NCBI GenBank assembly: GCA_947498065.1
Contig: CANMIS010000004.1
Span: 186,001-250,000, forward strand
Source: an uncultured Erythrobacter sp.
Lineage (GTDB): Bacteria; Pseudomonadota; Alphaproteobacteria; Sphingomonadales; Sphingomonadaceae
Direction: 5' to 3'
DNA: 64,000 nucleotides
A model generated the notes under the pieces. That model did not search any database. It was not told where the DNA came from and saw nothing but the letters and a program-made list of their open reading frames with translations. Within the stretch, counting starts at the first letter, position 1, and each line of letters starts with the position of its first letter. Positions 1 through 9,797 of this stretch are shown here, piece after piece. The translations under genes and the position numbers were made by a program.

Positions 1-765
1 GATCGCTTCAAAATTGACCACCCGGTTCCAGAAATCCTTGCCGAACAGCAGGATCGGAATGGGCTGCATCTTGCCGGTCTGGATCAGCGTCAGCAGTTCG
101 AAGAACTCATCAAATGTACCAAACCCGCCCGGGAACACCGCAACCGCCCGCGCGCGCATCAGGAAGTGCATTTTGCGCAGTGCGAAATAGTGGAAATTGA
201 GGCTGAGATAGGGCGTCACATAGGAATTGGGCGCTTGCTCATGCGGCAAAATGATATTCAGCCCAATCGATTCAGCCCCGGCATCCGAGGCCCCGCGATT
301 GGCCGCTTCCATGATCGACGGGCCGCCGCCAGAGCACACAACAAACTGCCGCTTGCCGTCTTCCACGATCCCTTTTTCCGAGACCATTTTGGCAAGCTTA
401 TGCGCCTCGGTGTAATATTTCGACTTTGCCGCCAGGCTGGCTGCGACCTTCTGCTCATATTCGCTGCCGTTCTTGGCCGCCTCAACCTTCGCGTCCGCTT
501 CTTCAGGTGAAGGAATTCGCGCCGATCCATACATCACCAGAGTGGAGCCAACGCGCGCCTCGTCGAGCAGCATTTCCGGCTTCAAAAGCTCCAGCTGGAA
601 ACGCACCGGGCGCAGCTCATCACGCAGCATGAAATCAACATCGCGAAACGCCAGCTTATAAGCGGGATGCTCTGTCTGAGGTGTGTGGTCAGGCGCTTCT
701 TCAGCGAAGCGGGTTTCCTGCTCTGCGCGGTAAAACTTGCGATCTGTGAGGTCTTTTTCAGTCAT
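1..765 (-). CDS. LOG family protein (TIGR00730 type), 3' end outside window
   Basis: Partial gene: 255 N-terminal codons are visible, starting at ATG 765, and the frame runs off the left edge. The family signature PGGFGTFDE is present near residue 233, preceded by an arginine-containing MRARA stretch, as in LOG/'lysine decarboxylase-like' phosphoribohydrolases. Characterised LOG proteins cleave nucleoside 5'-monophosphates such as cytokinin precursors to free base and ribose phosphate; the real bacterial substrate is often unknown. The roughly 100-residue N-terminal extension before the Rossmann domain fits the longer subgroup. The next gene, at 887, points the other way. Family assignment is firm; substrate is not inferable. 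Confidence 0.9.
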   Translation of the reverse strand, partial: MTEKDLTDRKFYRAEQETRFAEEAPDHTPQTEHPAYKLAFRDVDFMLRDELRPVRFQLELLKPEMLLDEARVGSTLVMYGSARIPSPEEADAKVEAAKNGSEYEQKVAASLAAKSKYYTEAHKLAKMVSEKGIVEDGKRQFVVCSGGGPSIMEAANRGASDAGAESIGLNIILPHEQAPNSYVTPYLSLNFHYFALRKMHFLMRARAVAVFPGGFGTFDEFFELLTLIQTGKMQPIPILLFGKDFWNRVVNFEAI

Positions 766-886
766 ATCAACGCCCTTAGGCGCACAGCCCAGCGCGGGCA
801 AGGACGCAGCCAAAAGTTGGCGCGCAAGAAATGGCCACTTTGATTGGGTAAGCCGCTCAGCTAGACGAAAGCTCACCTGACGGAGC

Positions 887-1537
887 ATGCAATTGATCGC
901 CCACCTACATTTCGCGCCCCTTGCAAAAGCGTTTGGAGTAACGGCAGGTTCAGCCTGCCTGCTTTCTGCCAACGTCGCGACCGTTCAAATTCCCGCTGAG
1001 CAAGCAGAGGCACTTCAGCGCTTTAAGTTGGACACTGACTACGCCTGCCAAACAACCGCAAACGGCCTTCAAGGATGCTGGGACGTGCCAGTGTGTGCAA
1101 GGCTTGGCGATACGTCACGCCGGACAATTATCGAGTTTACCGCGGGCGGCTTCTTCCTGAGCCACAATGTGCAGTACAACAGCGCCGGCTGCAACGATGG
1201 GGATGTCATGTTCGTGCAAACTCAAACCCCGCCGGATGAGTGGGAGATGATGTACAAGGTAATGGATCGCAAGCTCAGCTCTGGCGGACGAACGATGATC
1301 TACCAGGACATATTCTTCACAAGCCGTGCACGCGCGATGACAGGCGAGACGCTGGGCTTTAAGATCGAGGCTGGGCAATTGTGCTTCTTGCCATCACAAA
1401 TCACGCCGAACGGCTTCACCACTCTGAGCGATGGGCTGCTCGGCAAATGGCAGTATGAGGAAGAATACTTCTTCAGCGGGCAGCATTTGCAAGACATGAC
1501 AGCATGCCTCTCGAGGTCCGCCCCTGCCAGCGGCTAG
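887..1537 (+). CDS. secreted hypothetical protein, cysteine-bearing beta-rich domain
   Basis: 216 residues from ATG 887, with a weak GGAG-like ribosome site just upstream. An alanine-rich hydrophobic segment at about residues 12-32 looks like an export signal. The mature part has spaced cysteines and aromatic positions (GCWDVPVCARLG near residue 63, then a segment ending in SAGCNDGD). The G-x-W-x(3)-C pattern followed by F, Y and a second C faintly recalls APCDD1-like domains, which is only a guess. It stands alone between the LOG gene and the Ppx gene, in opposite or separate transcription units. No function is assigned. Confidence 0.65.
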   Translation: MQLIAHLHFAPLAKAFGVTAGSACLLSANVATVQIPAEQAEALQRFKLDTDYACQTTANGLQGCWDVPVCARLGDTSRRTIIEFTAGGFFLSHNVQYNSAGCNDGDVMFVQTQTPPDEWEMMYKVMDRKLSSGGRTMIYQDIFFTSRARAMTGETLGFKIEAGQLCFLPSQITPNGFTTLSDGLLGKWQYEEEYFFSGQHLQDMTACLSRSAPASG

Positions 1538-1642
1538 CCAGAGTCCCCCCGCCACGCCACGCCGCTTGCTCTAAGGCGCGCTATCCGTTAGTTTTCTTTT
1601 CAGGTCCTCGCGAGAACACGCGCGCGAGAGGAAAAGAAAGAG

Positions 1643-2878
1643 TTGAGTATGGCGGATCTGTCTCCGCCGGACGGTTTTAAAAAGGCTGGCAGAAAAAGGG
1701 GACGCAAGTCCGGTAAAGTAGCCGATTTTCGCTACAAACGCGCCCACCAGCCCAATGAAAGCAGTCACCCCGCCCATGGTCGGCCGGGTGCACATTCACG
1801 CGGCAAAAACGCGGGCGGACGCTCGCATCGCCCCAATGAGGCCTATGCTGCGCTCGACCTTGGCACCAACAATTGCCGGCTGCTGATTGCGCGGCCTTCG
1901 GGCAAGGATTTCACCGTCATTGACGCGTTCAGCCGAGTGGTGAAGCTTGGCGAGGATCTCGCCAGCACTGGCCGCCTGTCTGATGAGGCGATGGACCGCG
2001 CGCTGGGCGCTCTATCGATCTGTGCGGAAAAGCTGCGCCGCCGCAAGGTGCGGCTGGCGCGATCAGTGGCGACCGAAGCCTGCCGCAGAGCCAGCAACGG
2101 GGCGGATTTCATCGAACGCGTGCGGCAGGAAACCGGCATCGTGCTCGACATTATCAGCGCCGAAGAAGAGGCGCGCCTCGCAGTGCTGGGTTGCCATATC
2201 CTGCTGGAGCAAGGCCACGGCCCCGCCGTTATCTTCGACATTGGCGGCGGGTCTACAGAGCTCGTTCTGCTGGAGCCGGGCGGCAAAGTCCCGCGCATCA
2301 TTGATTGGCAAAGCGTGCCCTGGGGCGTCGTCTCGCTGACCGATACGGTCGGGCGCGGCGCCAATACTGATGAGGGCCGGGCCGAGCGCTATGCCGAGAT
2401 GCGCCGCCGCGTGTCCGAGAGCTTCGCCCCCTTTGCCAAGCGCGTCAGCGAGGCCGCCGCGCATGAGGACATCCGCCTGCTCGGCACCAGCGGCACGGTG
2501 ACAACGCTCGCCAGCCTGCATCTTGAGCTGCCGCATTATGATCGCAAGGCGGTAGACGGGCTGATCGTGCCATCACGCTCGATGCGTGACATCAGCACCC
2601 GGCTGTCCACCATGTCGCCGGAGGAGCGCAGCGAGCTGCCCTGCATCGGCAATGACCGGGCCGATCTGGTGGTCGCGGGATGCGCGATCCTAGAATCAAT
2701 CCTCGACCTATGGCCGGCCAGCTGCCTTGGCGTGGCGGACCGAGGCATTCGCGAGGGCATTTTGCGCAGCCTGATGGCCGCCGAACGAGACGGAGAACGC
2801 TGCATGCGCGCACTACAAAAACTGCGCGCGGGCGAAGTGCCGGCTGCTGGCGGCGACGCCAAGAGCGGCGGGCAATAG
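1643..2878 (+). CDS. ppx: Ppx/GppA family phosphatase
   Basis: Actin-fold phosphatase of the exopolyphosphatase / guanosine pentaphosphatase family, which removes terminal phosphate from polyphosphate or converts pppGpp to ppGpp in the cytosol. The phosphate-1 loop ALDLGTNNCRLLIA lies near residues 70-83 and the phosphate-2 motif FDIGGGSTEL near residues 197-206, so the catalytic core is intact. About 65 basic, low-complexity residues precede the core. The frame opens at TTG 1643; ATG 1649 is an equally good start after the same AG-rich leader. It sits 3 nt before rlmE, so the two are probably one operon. Which of the two activities it has cannot be told from sequence. Confidence 0.92.
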   Translation: MSMADLSPPDGFKKAGRKRGRKSGKVADFRYKRAHQPNESSHPAHGRPGAHSRGKNAGGRSHRPNEAYAALDLGTNNCRLLIARPSGKDFTVIDAFSRVVKLGEDLASTGRLSDEAMDRALGALSICAEKLRRRKVRLARSVATEACRRASNGADFIERVRQETGIVLDIISAEEEARLAVLGCHILLEQGHGPAVIFDIGGGSTELVLLEPGGKVPRIIDWQSVPWGVVSLTDTVGRGANTDEGRAERYAEMRRRVSESFAPFAKRVSEAAAHEDIRLLGTSGTVTTLASLHLELPHYDRKAVDGLIVPSRSMRDISTRLSTMSPEERSELPCIGNDRADLVVAGCAILESILDLWPASCLGVADRGIREGILRSLMAAERDGERCMRALQKLRAGEVPAAGGDAKSGGQ

Positions 2879-2881
2879 GCG

Positions 2882-3556
2882 ATGACACGCTCTGGCCGCG
2901 ACCCTGAAAAACGGGTCCGAAAATCGCGCAAGCGCACCGCATCCTCGACCCGCTGGCTCGAGCGTCAGCTGAACGACCCCTATGTCAAAAAGGCCAAGGC
3001 CGACGGCTATCGCAGCCGCGCGGCCTATAAGCTGATCGAGCTCGACGAGCGTTTTGGCCTGATCCGGGGCGCCAAGCGCGTTGTTGACTTGGGAATTGCC
3101 CCGGGCGGCTGGGCGCAGGTGGTGCGCAAGCAAGCACCGCGCGCCGCGATTGTCGGGATTGATCTGCTGCCCACCGAGCCGATTGAGGGCGTCGCGATCC
3201 TCGAGATGGATTTCATGGCCGATCACGCGCCCGCTGCTTTGCAAGCGGAGCTCGACGGCAAGCCCGATTTGGTGATGTCAGATATGGCCGCCAATACGGT
3301 GGGCCATAAACAGACCGACCATTTGCGCACCATGGGCCTGGTCGAGGCGGCGGCGTGGTTCGCCACCGAGAACCTGGAAGAAGGCGGCACCTTTATTGCC
3401 AAGGTGCTGGCAGGCGGCACGGACACCGATTTGCTCAATCTGCTCAAGAAGCACTTCAAAAGCGTCAAGCATGCCAAACCCCCGGCGAGCCGCAAGGGTT
3501 CATCGGAATGGTATGTAGTGGCTCAGGGATTTAAGCCCGGCGTAGAGGCCGACTAA
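2882..3556 (+). CDS. rlmE: 23S rRNA (uridine(2552)-2'-O)-methyltransferase RlmE/FtsJ
   Basis: 224 residues, the usual length. Transfers a methyl group from S-adenosylmethionine to the 2'-OH of U2552 in the ribosomal A loop. The SAM motif is VVDLGIAPGGWAQ (about residues 67-79), and all members of the family's K-D-K-E catalytic tetrad are present: K in SRAAYKL, D in VMSDMAAN, K in FIAKVLAG and E in SSEWYVV. The basic N-terminus (first 25 residues) fits RNA binding. It follows the Ppx/GppA gene by 3 nt, a pairing common in alphaproteobacteria. Confidence 0.97.
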   Translation: MTRSGRDPEKRVRKSRKRTASSTRWLERQLNDPYVKKAKADGYRSRAAYKLIELDERFGLIRGAKRVVDLGIAPGGWAQVVRKQAPRAAIVGIDLLPTEPIEGVAILEMDFMADHAPAALQAELDGKPDLVMSDMAANTVGHKQTDHLRTMGLVEAAAWFATENLEEGGTFIAKVLAGGTDTDLLNLLKKHFKSVKHAKPPASRKGSSEWYVVAQGFKPGVEAD

Positions 3557-3606
3557 CGTCTGATAAGACAGGACGGCACCTCGCCGCTCGGCATTGCGAT
3601 AGGCGC

Positions 3607-4257
3607 TTATTCTGCGGTCGCTTCTTCGATTTCAGCAGCGGCGTCTTGCTCAGCTTCCGCTTCTGCCACTTCGCCTGCTTCACCTTCGGCGGCGTCTTCA
3701 CCGCTGTCTTCGGCAACCGCTTCGACATAGGTCGGCACTTCGAGGTTAGAGCCAAGCGAGTTCATGTAGACCGCGACAGCAGCGCGATCTTCAATCTTCG
3801 ACAGACCAGCAAAGCTCATCTTGGTGCCGTCAGCGAAGCCGCGCGGGCTCTTCAGCCACGCATCCATTGCATCCCAATCCCAAACGCCGCCTTTGCCAGA
3901 CAGAGCCGAGCTATAAGCGAAACCAGCAACGCTAGTCCCGATTGGTTTGCCCATGATGTTGTAAAGGTTCGGGCCAACGCCGTTTGCCCCGCCTTGGTCA
4001 ACCGTGTGACAGGCCGAGCATTTGGCGAACACTTGCGCGCCCTTTTCGACCGTGGTCTCCGCCATGTTCAGCGCTTCAGCCATGGTCATCTCAGCCTCAG
4101 CGGCTTCTACCTCCACGCCTTCGATGACGTAGCCCAATTGCTCCGGACGCTCCGGATTGTCGGCGTGGAAATACTTACCGCTCAGAATCGAGAAGCCCAG
4201 AGCGATAATGCCTGCAAACAGCACCCAGCCAGCGGCGGTGTTAAAACGATCATCCAT
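3607..4257 (-). CDS. membrane-anchored c-type cytochrome (CycM/c552-like)
   Basis: 216 residues. One N-terminal membrane anchor (residues 10-26) is followed by a periplasmic class I cytochrome c domain. The haem-binding CSACH motif is at residues 80-84, and Met147 in GTKMSFAG is the likely sixth ligand. Such anchored cytochromes carry electrons from the bc1 complex to terminal oxidases. The last 35 or so residues are almost entirely Ala/Glu/Asp, an acidic disordered tail not usual for CycM. It is divergent from the prephenate dehydratase gene across a 167-bp gap that must hold both promoters. Confidence 0.93.
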   Translation of the reverse strand: MDDRFNTAAGWVLFAGIIALGFSILSGKYFHADNPERPEQLGYVIEGVEVEAAEAEMTMAEALNMAETTVEKGAQVFAKCSACHTVDQGGANGVGPNLYNIMGKPIGTSVAGFAYSSALSGKGGVWDWDAMDAWLKSPRGFADGTKMSFAGLSKIEDRAAVAVYMNSLGSNLEVPTYVEAVAEDSGEDAAEGEAGEVAEAEAEQDAAAEIEEATAE

Positions 4258-4424
4258 GGTGAATTGAGATCCGGTAATCTTGCTATTGTCAAAGTTGGGG
4301 TCGCTCTAATGACCGATCCCCGTTGGTGCAAGAGTGATAGCAGCATTACGCATTGCAGCAAATGCAAGCCGGCCCAAGAGCGAGCTTGCGAGTGGGCCGC
4401 TCCCTCTTTAGCAAGCGTGGCTCT

Positions 4425-5324
4425 ATGCACAGTTTTCCCGCTCCTGCCCTCGCCATTGTTGAAACCATGCGCGCCGCCGCCGCTAAGCAGCCAGAGCGCG
4501 CGATCGCATTTCAAGGATCGCCGGGGGCCAATTCGCACCGCGCCGCGACCGAGGCGGCAGGCGATTATCTGCCGCTGCCCTGCTTCAGCTTTGAAGATGC
4601 GCTGGAGGCGGTGAAGGATGGGCGGGCTGCGCGCGCGATCATTCCGATTGAAAACTCGCAGCATGGCCGAGTTGCCGATATTCATTTCCTGCTCCCGGAA
4701 AGCGGCTTGTCGATTGTTGGCGAGTATTTCATGCCGATCAACCACGCGCTGATGGGGCTTGGCACCGGGCCGTTTGAGGCCGCCTACAGTCACCCGCAAG
4801 CGCTTGGCCAATCACGCTTTTTCCTGCGCGAGCGCGGCATTGTCCCGCTAAGCTATGCCGATACGGCGGGCGCGGCTGCCTTTGTTTCAGAGCGCGGCGA
4901 TCCCAAGCTGGGCGCGATTGCCCCGGCGATTGCAGCCGAGCTTTACGGCCTCGAAATTGCTCAGCACAATGTCGAAGACAGCGCGGATAATATGACCCGC
5001 TTTGTGATTTTGGCCGAGGCTCCGGAAAGCGACAAAGCGCTGGAGGGCAGCGAGGCGATCACGACCTTTGTGTTCGAGGTCAAAAACATCCCCGCCGCGC
5101 TGTATAAAGCGATGGGCGGGTTTGCGACCAACGGCGTCAATATGACCAAGCTGGAAAGCTACCAAAAAGGCACGAGCTTTTCCGCCACCGCCTTTTACGC
5201 TGATATTCTGGGCGCGCCGGGCGATCCGGCGGTGGACCGGGCGCTGGAAGAACTTGCGTTTCATTCCAAAGAATTGCGGATTCTGGGCACCTATAAACAG
5301 GGCCGCGCGCGCCAAATTACTTAG
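4425..5324 (+). CDS. pheA: prephenate dehydratase
   Basis: 299 residues from ATG 4425; an in-frame upstream start at 4353 would add unconserved residues. Converts prephenate to phenylpyruvate in phenylalanine synthesis. The periplasmic-binding-like catalytic fold begins at AIAFQGSPGANSH (about residues 26-38), with the IPIENSQHG motif and the conserved NMTRFVIL segment carrying the catalytic Thr-Arg-Phe. A C-terminal ACT domain (from about residue 213) normally gives phenylalanine feedback inhibition; in it the usual ESRP element reads LESYQKG. It is monofunctional, with no chorismate mutase domain fused. Confidence 0.95.
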   Translation: MHSFPAPALAIVETMRAAAAKQPERAIAFQGSPGANSHRAATEAAGDYLPLPCFSFEDALEAVKDGRAARAIIPIENSQHGRVADIHFLLPESGLSIVGEYFMPINHALMGLGTGPFEAAYSHPQALGQSRFFLRERGIVPLSYADTAGAAAFVSERGDPKLGAIAPAIAAELYGLEIAQHNVEDSADNMTRFVILAEAPESDKALEGSEAITTFVFEVKNIPAALYKAMGGFATNGVNMTKLESYQKGTSFSATAFYADILGAPGDPAVDRALEELAFHSKELRILGTYKQGRARQIT

Positions 5325-5424
5325 GCGATTCGCTAAATTCGCGCGGCGGGACAGCAGCACTCACCCAATTGTTTGATGATCGGGTGTTGCGCCCTGATGC
5401 GCCCCGTGCCACCAACAATCCCGC

Positions 5425-6198
5425 ATGACGAGCGTAACAGGGACCAATTCAGGGCCAGTGGAGGCCCCCGGCGATGGCTCTGCTGCTGGCGCGGACAATG
5501 CGGCGCTTGATCCCATCAGCAATGCGGATGCGCCCGGCAGTTGGCGCGAACTGCGCGGCAATGATGATATCCAGTTTGAACAGATCGAAGTGCCACCGAT
5601 TCCGCCGCGTGAACCGAGCTGGCTCGACGAAGTCATGCAATCCTTAGGGGAATTCTTTGCCCCGCTGGGCGGAATGTTTGGCGGCGCGTGGCCAATCCTG
5701 CGCTGGGTGTTCCTAGCCCTGCTGGTTGCAGCGGTCTTGTTCATCCTATGGCGTATGTTTGGCCCGCTGACGGGCTTGGGAGCGCGCACAGCAGAGGCAG
5801 AAGAAGAGATTGAATGGCAGCCCGATCGCGAGCAATCGCTCGCCCTGTTGGAGGATGCCGACAAGCTCGCCGCCAATGGACAATATGACGAGGCAGTGCG
5901 CCTGCTGCTGCAGCGAAGTGTTGGGCAGATTGCCTCTGCACGGCCCGATTGGGTCGTCCCATCCAGCACGGCGCGCGAACTGGCGGCATTGCCTGCCCTG
6001 TCAGACGCAGCCCGCACCGCCTTTCGCACGATTGCCGAACGGGTGGAGCAAAGCCTGTTCGCCCTGCGCTCGCTCGACGGTGGCGATTGGGAAGCCGCCC
6101 GCAAAGCCTATGCCGATTTCGCCTTGGCCAAGATTGAAGGCAGCCGCCAAAAACGCAATTTGATTGACCTCGACGCGGCAGCAGAGGCGAGCGCATGA
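5425..6198 (+). CDS. DUF4129-containing membrane protein
   Basis: 257 residues. A Gly/Ala-rich N-terminal part of about 85 residues precedes one transmembrane helix (about 91-109), and the C-terminal half is an alpha-helical cytosolic domain of the DUF4129 type found in MoxR/DUF58 operons. It is the first gene of an operon in which almost every junction is an ATGA overlap; its TGA overlaps the ATG of the DUF4350 gene. No recognisable ribosome-binding site precedes ATG 5425, so the exact start is uncertain. Function is inferred only from the cluster, probably envelope-related. Confidence 0.78.
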   Translation: MTSVTGTNSGPVEAPGDGSAAGADNAALDPISNADAPGSWRELRGNDDIQFEQIEVPPIPPREPSWLDEVMQSLGEFFAPLGGMFGGAWPILRWVFLALLVAAVLFILWRMFGPLTGLGARTAEAEEEIEWQPDREQSLALLEDADKLAANGQYDEAVRLLLQRSVGQIASARPDWVVPSSTARELAALPALSDAARTAFRTIAERVEQSLFALRSLDGGDWEAARKAYADFALAKIEGSRQKRNLIDLDAAAEASA

Positions 6199-7475
6199 GC
6201 GGCGCGCTGCAACAGGCAAACAACCGGCGCGGCGGCAGCAGCTTCAGCCGCCGCACGGTGCTGGGCCTCGTGCTGTTTGGCTTCCTCGCATTTATCACCA
6301 TGCTCTATTTCATCGGCGCAGGCGACACGCAGGGGAGCCGCAATAATGGCGCGGCTCACGCGGAGGCCAATGGCCTTAATGGCTATTCGGGTTTGGTCGA
6401 GCTGCTGAAACTGGAGGGCGAGGACGTCTCCACCTCACGCTCGCCAAGCGGGCTGGAGACACCAGACCTGCTGGTGCTGGCTCTGCCGCAATATTTCGAC
6501 AAGGATGAGCTCGGCGAGATCCTGCAAAAGCGCGCCTATGTCGGGCCGACCATGGTGATCCTGCCCAAATGGTTCGCCTCTCCTTTTCCCGACCGCGCAA
6601 AAGAGCGCGTGGAGCAGGATATTGAGGATGATTGGGTCGAGCTGGTGAGCGCGATCCCGTTCAATTGGGGTAAAAACTTGCCCGATCATTATGCAATCGA
6701 GACCAAGCTGAAGGACACCAAAGACGGGGCGAACAGCTGGGCTGGCCTCGGCCTTCAGGGCACATTGCCAACGGAAACGAACATTGTGGTGACAGACAAA
6801 GGCAATGGCGCGGCTCTGGTGGTGAACCAGAGCGGAGAACCGCTCGCGCTATCGTTCCAAATCGAAGACGAATATGGCAACACGGGTGACAATGAAGAGG
6901 TGGTCTTTGTTATTGAGCCTGATCTGGTCAACAATTACGGCCTAGCTGACCCAAGCCGCGCGGCGCTCGCCCTCACGCTGATTGACGAGGCGAGCTATGG
7001 CTATGATTATCCAATCGTCTTTGACCTCACGCTCAATGGTTTTGGCGGTTCGACCAACCTGCTGACCTTGGCATTTCGCCCGCCGTTTCTGGCCGCCACC
7101 CTGTGCCTAATCCTGGCCATGCTGATCGTCGGCTGGCGCGCGTTCAAGCGCTTTGGTCCGGCGGCGGCGAGCGGGCCGGACATAGCCTTTGGCAAGCGCC
7201 GCCTGGTCGCCAATGGCGCAGGCCTGATCGTCAAGGCGCGCCGTTTGCGCTTGCTGGCGGACCCTTATGTCGCGCTGACCGGTCGGCGGCTGGCGAGCAG
7301 GCTGGGCCTGACCAAGACGGATGAAGAGGCGATTGACGACGCGGTCCGCCGGATATTGCCCGAAGACGCACCATTTTCTGTCCGGGCGCAGCAATTGCGC
7401 GCCGCACAATCACCATCCGATATTCTGCGCGCCGCGCGCGCGCTCAATGAGCTGACAAGGAAACTCGAGAAATGA
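6195..7475 (+). CDS. DUF4350 domain-containing membrane protein
   Basis: 426 residues. One N-terminal helix (21-41), an extracytoplasmic domain of about 230 residues and a second helix near 300-320 followed by a cytosolic tail; this is the standard layout of DUF4350 proteins. The family always sits beside MoxR and DUF58 genes. The start overlaps the previous stop by ATGA, and the stop overlaps the MoxR start in the same way, so translation is coupled. No enzymatic motif is apparent. Confidence 0.82.
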   Translation: MSGALQQANNRRGGSSFSRRTVLGLVLFGFLAFITMLYFIGAGDTQGSRNNGAAHAEANGLNGYSGLVELLKLEGEDVSTSRSPSGLETPDLLVLALPQYFDKDELGEILQKRAYVGPTMVILPKWFASPFPDRAKERVEQDIEDDWVELVSAIPFNWGKNLPDHYAIETKLKDTKDGANSWAGLGLQGTLPTETNIVVTDKGNGAALVVNQSGEPLALSFQIEDEYGNTGDNEEVVFVIEPDLVNNYGLADPSRAALALTLIDEASYGYDYPIVFDLTLNGFGGSTNLLTLAFRPPFLAATLCLILAMLIVGWRAFKRFGPAAASGPDIAFGKRRLVANGAGLIVKARRLRLLADPYVALTGRRLASRLGLTKTDEEAIDDAVRRILPEDAPFSVRAQQLRAAQSPSDILRAARALNELTRKLEK

Positions 7476-8434
7476 GCATGAGCCTCGAAGAACTGCGCGA
7501 ATTGGCGGACGCAATCCGCGCCGAAGTGGCGAAAGCCATCGTCGGCCAAGACGAGATGATCGACCAATTGCTGATCGCGATGATCAGCGAAGGCCACGTG
7601 TTGCTAGAGGGTCCTCCGGGCACCGCCAAAACCTTCTTGGCGCAAAGCTTTGCAACTGCGCTGGGCCTGGATTTTGGCCGCATCCAGTTCACGCCAGACC
7701 TGCTGCCGGGCGATATTCTGGGCTCCAACCTGTTCAACTTTCAAACCAGCGAGTTTACCCTGACGCGCGGGCCGATTTTCTGCGAACTGCTGCTCGCGGA
7801 TGAGATCAACCGCACGCCGCCCAAGACGCAGGCTGCTCTGCTGGAGGCGATGCAGGAGCGCCGCGTCACGCTGGACGGGGAAACCCACCAGCTGGCGGAA
7901 CGCTTCATGGTGGTCGCGACCCAGAACCCGATTGAGAACCAGGGTGTCTATCCCCTGCCCGAGGCGCAGCTTGACCGGTTCCTGTTCAAACTCTTGGTGC
8001 AATATCCCAATGAGGCGGAAGAGACCAAAATCGTCACCAGCTATGGCCAGAAACAGGGGCCAATCCGGCCCGCCACTCTGGGCGTAACGGCGGTGGCCGA
8101 TGCAGCGAAACTGGTCGCGGCCAGCGGCGCGCTGGACCATGTGACGGTTGCCGAAGAGGTCACCGGCTATGTCGTGCGGTTGGTGCGGGCAACGCGCGAA
8201 CACGCAGAGCTATCCGTTGGCGCCTCTCCGCGCGCCGCCGTGATGCTCGCCAATGCCGCCCGCGCGCGCGCCGCTCTGCATGGCCGTGCCTATGCCATTC
8301 CCGACGATGTGAAGGCGCTGGCCGTACCCGTCCTGCGCCACCGCCTGACACTCAGCCCTGCGGCAGAAATCGAAGGCCGCGATGTCGAGGCGCTGGTCGC
8401 TGAACTGATCGAAAGCACCGAGGCGCCGCGCTAA
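7472..8434 (+). CDS. MoxR-family AAA+ ATPase
   Basis: 320 residues, the usual MoxR length. Walker A is EGPPGTAKT (about residues 47-55) and Walker [16 protein letters not shown] (about 107-121), followed by the sensor-1 segment [12 protein letters not shown] and a C-terminal lid domain. MoxR ATPases act as chaperones that mature or insert metal cofactors into partner proteins, commonly VWA/DUF58 proteins encoded next door, as here. A second ATG six bases in (7478) could also be used. Confidence 0.95.
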   Translation: MSMSLEELRELADAIRAEVAKAIVGQDEMIDQLLIAMISEGHVLLEGPPGTAKTFLAQSFATALGLDFGRIQFTPDLLPGDILGSNLFNFQTSEFTLTRGPIFCELLLADEINRTPPKTQAALLEAMQERRVTLDGETHQLAERFMVVATQNPIENQGVYPLPEAQLDRFLFKLLVQYPNEAEETKIVTSYGQKQGPIRPATLGVTAVADAAKLVAASGALDHVTVAEEVTGYVVRLVRATREHAELSVGASPRAAVMLANAARARAALHGRAYAIPDDVKALAVPVLRHRLTLSPAAEIEGRDVEALVAELIESTEAPR

Positions 8435-8438
8435 ACCC

Positions 8439-9797
8439 ATGGCACTCGCTTTGCCCAAACTGGCTAATATGCCCAGCCTGCCGATCGTGCCGACAGAGCG
8501 CGCTGCATGGCTGGCGGCTGGTTTTGCGCCCGTCGCTCTGGTTATCGCGGCGATGGCGCCGGGAACCTGGATCGCGGCCCCGGCGGCGGCAATTGTCCTG
8601 TTGCTGTTGATAGTGCTCGACGCAGGATTGGCCGGGCGCGCCGGAGAATGGGACGTTCGCGCGCCGCGCGATGCCGAAGTGGGCCAGCCTGCTGCGCTCA
8701 CCATGCTTGCCGAATTTACCGGCGGGCAGATTTCGCGGGTTGAGGGCGCGCTGGAATTTGATCCGCGCCTTGGCGGCGGCGGGCGCGCAGAGCTCAGCCT
8801 GACCCCGCATTCCACCGAAAATTGCTACGCTGGCACCTATCAGACCAAGCCAGAGCGGCGCGGCACAGCCCAGGTTCCGCGCGCTTGGCTGCGCTGGGCC
8901 GGGCCGTTGGGTCTTGGCGCGCGCCAGCAAAGCCGCGAGCTGGACACTGAACTGCGAATCTGGCCCGATCTCTCGCCTGTGCGCAGCCGCGAGCTGCAGA
9001 CCTTTCTGCGCGATGCCCAAACCGGCCTGATCGCTCGGCGCATTCGCGGCGAAGGCACGCAATTTGAGGCTCTGTCAGAATACGAGCCCGGGATGGACCG
9101 CCGCCGGATCGACTGGAAAGCCAGCGCTCGCCACACCAAGCTATATGCCCGCGAAAACGAAAGCGAGCGCAACAATCAGATCGTCTTCGCGTTCGATTGC
9201 GGACAGGCGATGTGCGAGCCGGTGGACGGCATGCCGCGCATTGACCGGGCCGTGTCCGCCGCCCTCACCGCATCCTATGTCGCGCTCAAAAGCGGGGACC
9301 GCGTCTCGCTGTTCGGCTTTGACCAGCGCCCACAAGTTATGACGCCCTTCGTCGGCGATGCGCGCGCATTCCACCGCTTGCAAAGCGCCGCCGCCTCGCT
9401 TGACTACACCAGCACAGAGCCGAACTTTACGCTCGCGCTCGCAACCCTGACGGCCAAGCTTCAGCGCCGCTCGCTGATCATCCTGTTTTCCGATTTCACC
9501 GATCCCACAGCGGCAGAATTGATGATCGAAAGCCTTGGTCGGCTCGTCGACAAACATCTCGTCCTGTTCGTGACCATCGCGGATAGCGAGCTGGAGGAAT
9601 TCATCGCGGAGGAGCCTTCCGACATCGCCGTGCTTGCGCGCAGCGTCACCGCCGACACCCTCGCCAATCAGCGCCGCGTCGTGCTGCAACGACTGCGCCG
9701 CATGGGGGTCGATGTGATTGAGGCGCCGTGGGATCAGATCGGCTATCAGCTGATCGACCGTTATTTCATGATCAAAAACAGCGAGGCGATCGGATGA
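8439..9797 (+). CDS. DUF58 (VWA-like) domain protein
   Basis: 452 residues. Two hydrophobic helices near residues 25-65, then a beta-rich domain, then the DUF58 core with the signature YEPGMDRRRIDWKAS near residues 214-228. The following segment (IVFAFDCGQAMCEP) looks like a VWA fold in which the metal-site DxSxS is D-C-G-Q-A, so metal binding may be lost. It is the presumed client or partner of the MoxR ATPase encoded 4 bp upstream. Its stop overlaps the SpoIIM-like start. Confidence 0.92.
   Translation: MALALPKLANMPSLPIVPTERAAWLAAGFAPVALVIAAMAPGTWIAAPAAAIVLLLLIVLDAGLAGRAGEWDVRAPRDAEVGQPAALTMLAEFTGGQISRVEGALEFDPRLGGGGRAELSLTPHSTENCYAGTYQTKPERRGTAQVPRAWLRWAGPLGLGARQQSRELDTELRIWPDLSPVRSRELQTFLRDAQTGLIARRIRGEGTQFEALSEYEPGMDRRRIDWKASARHTKLYARENESERNNQIVFAFDCGQAMCEPVDGMPRIDRAVSAALTASYVALKSGDRVSLFGFDQRPQVMTPFVGDARAFHRLQSAAASLDYTSTEPNFTLALATLTAKLQRRSLIILFSDFTDPTAAELMIESLGRLVDKHLVLFVTIADSELEEFIAEEPSDIAVLARSVTADTLANQRRVVLQRLRRMGVDVIEAPWDQIGYQLIDRYFMIKNSEAIG

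Noticed and set aside
3646..4614. Plus-strand 322-codon frame across the cytochrome c gene
   Set aside because: The minus strand has a haem motif and anchor; this frame also runs into pheA in another phase.
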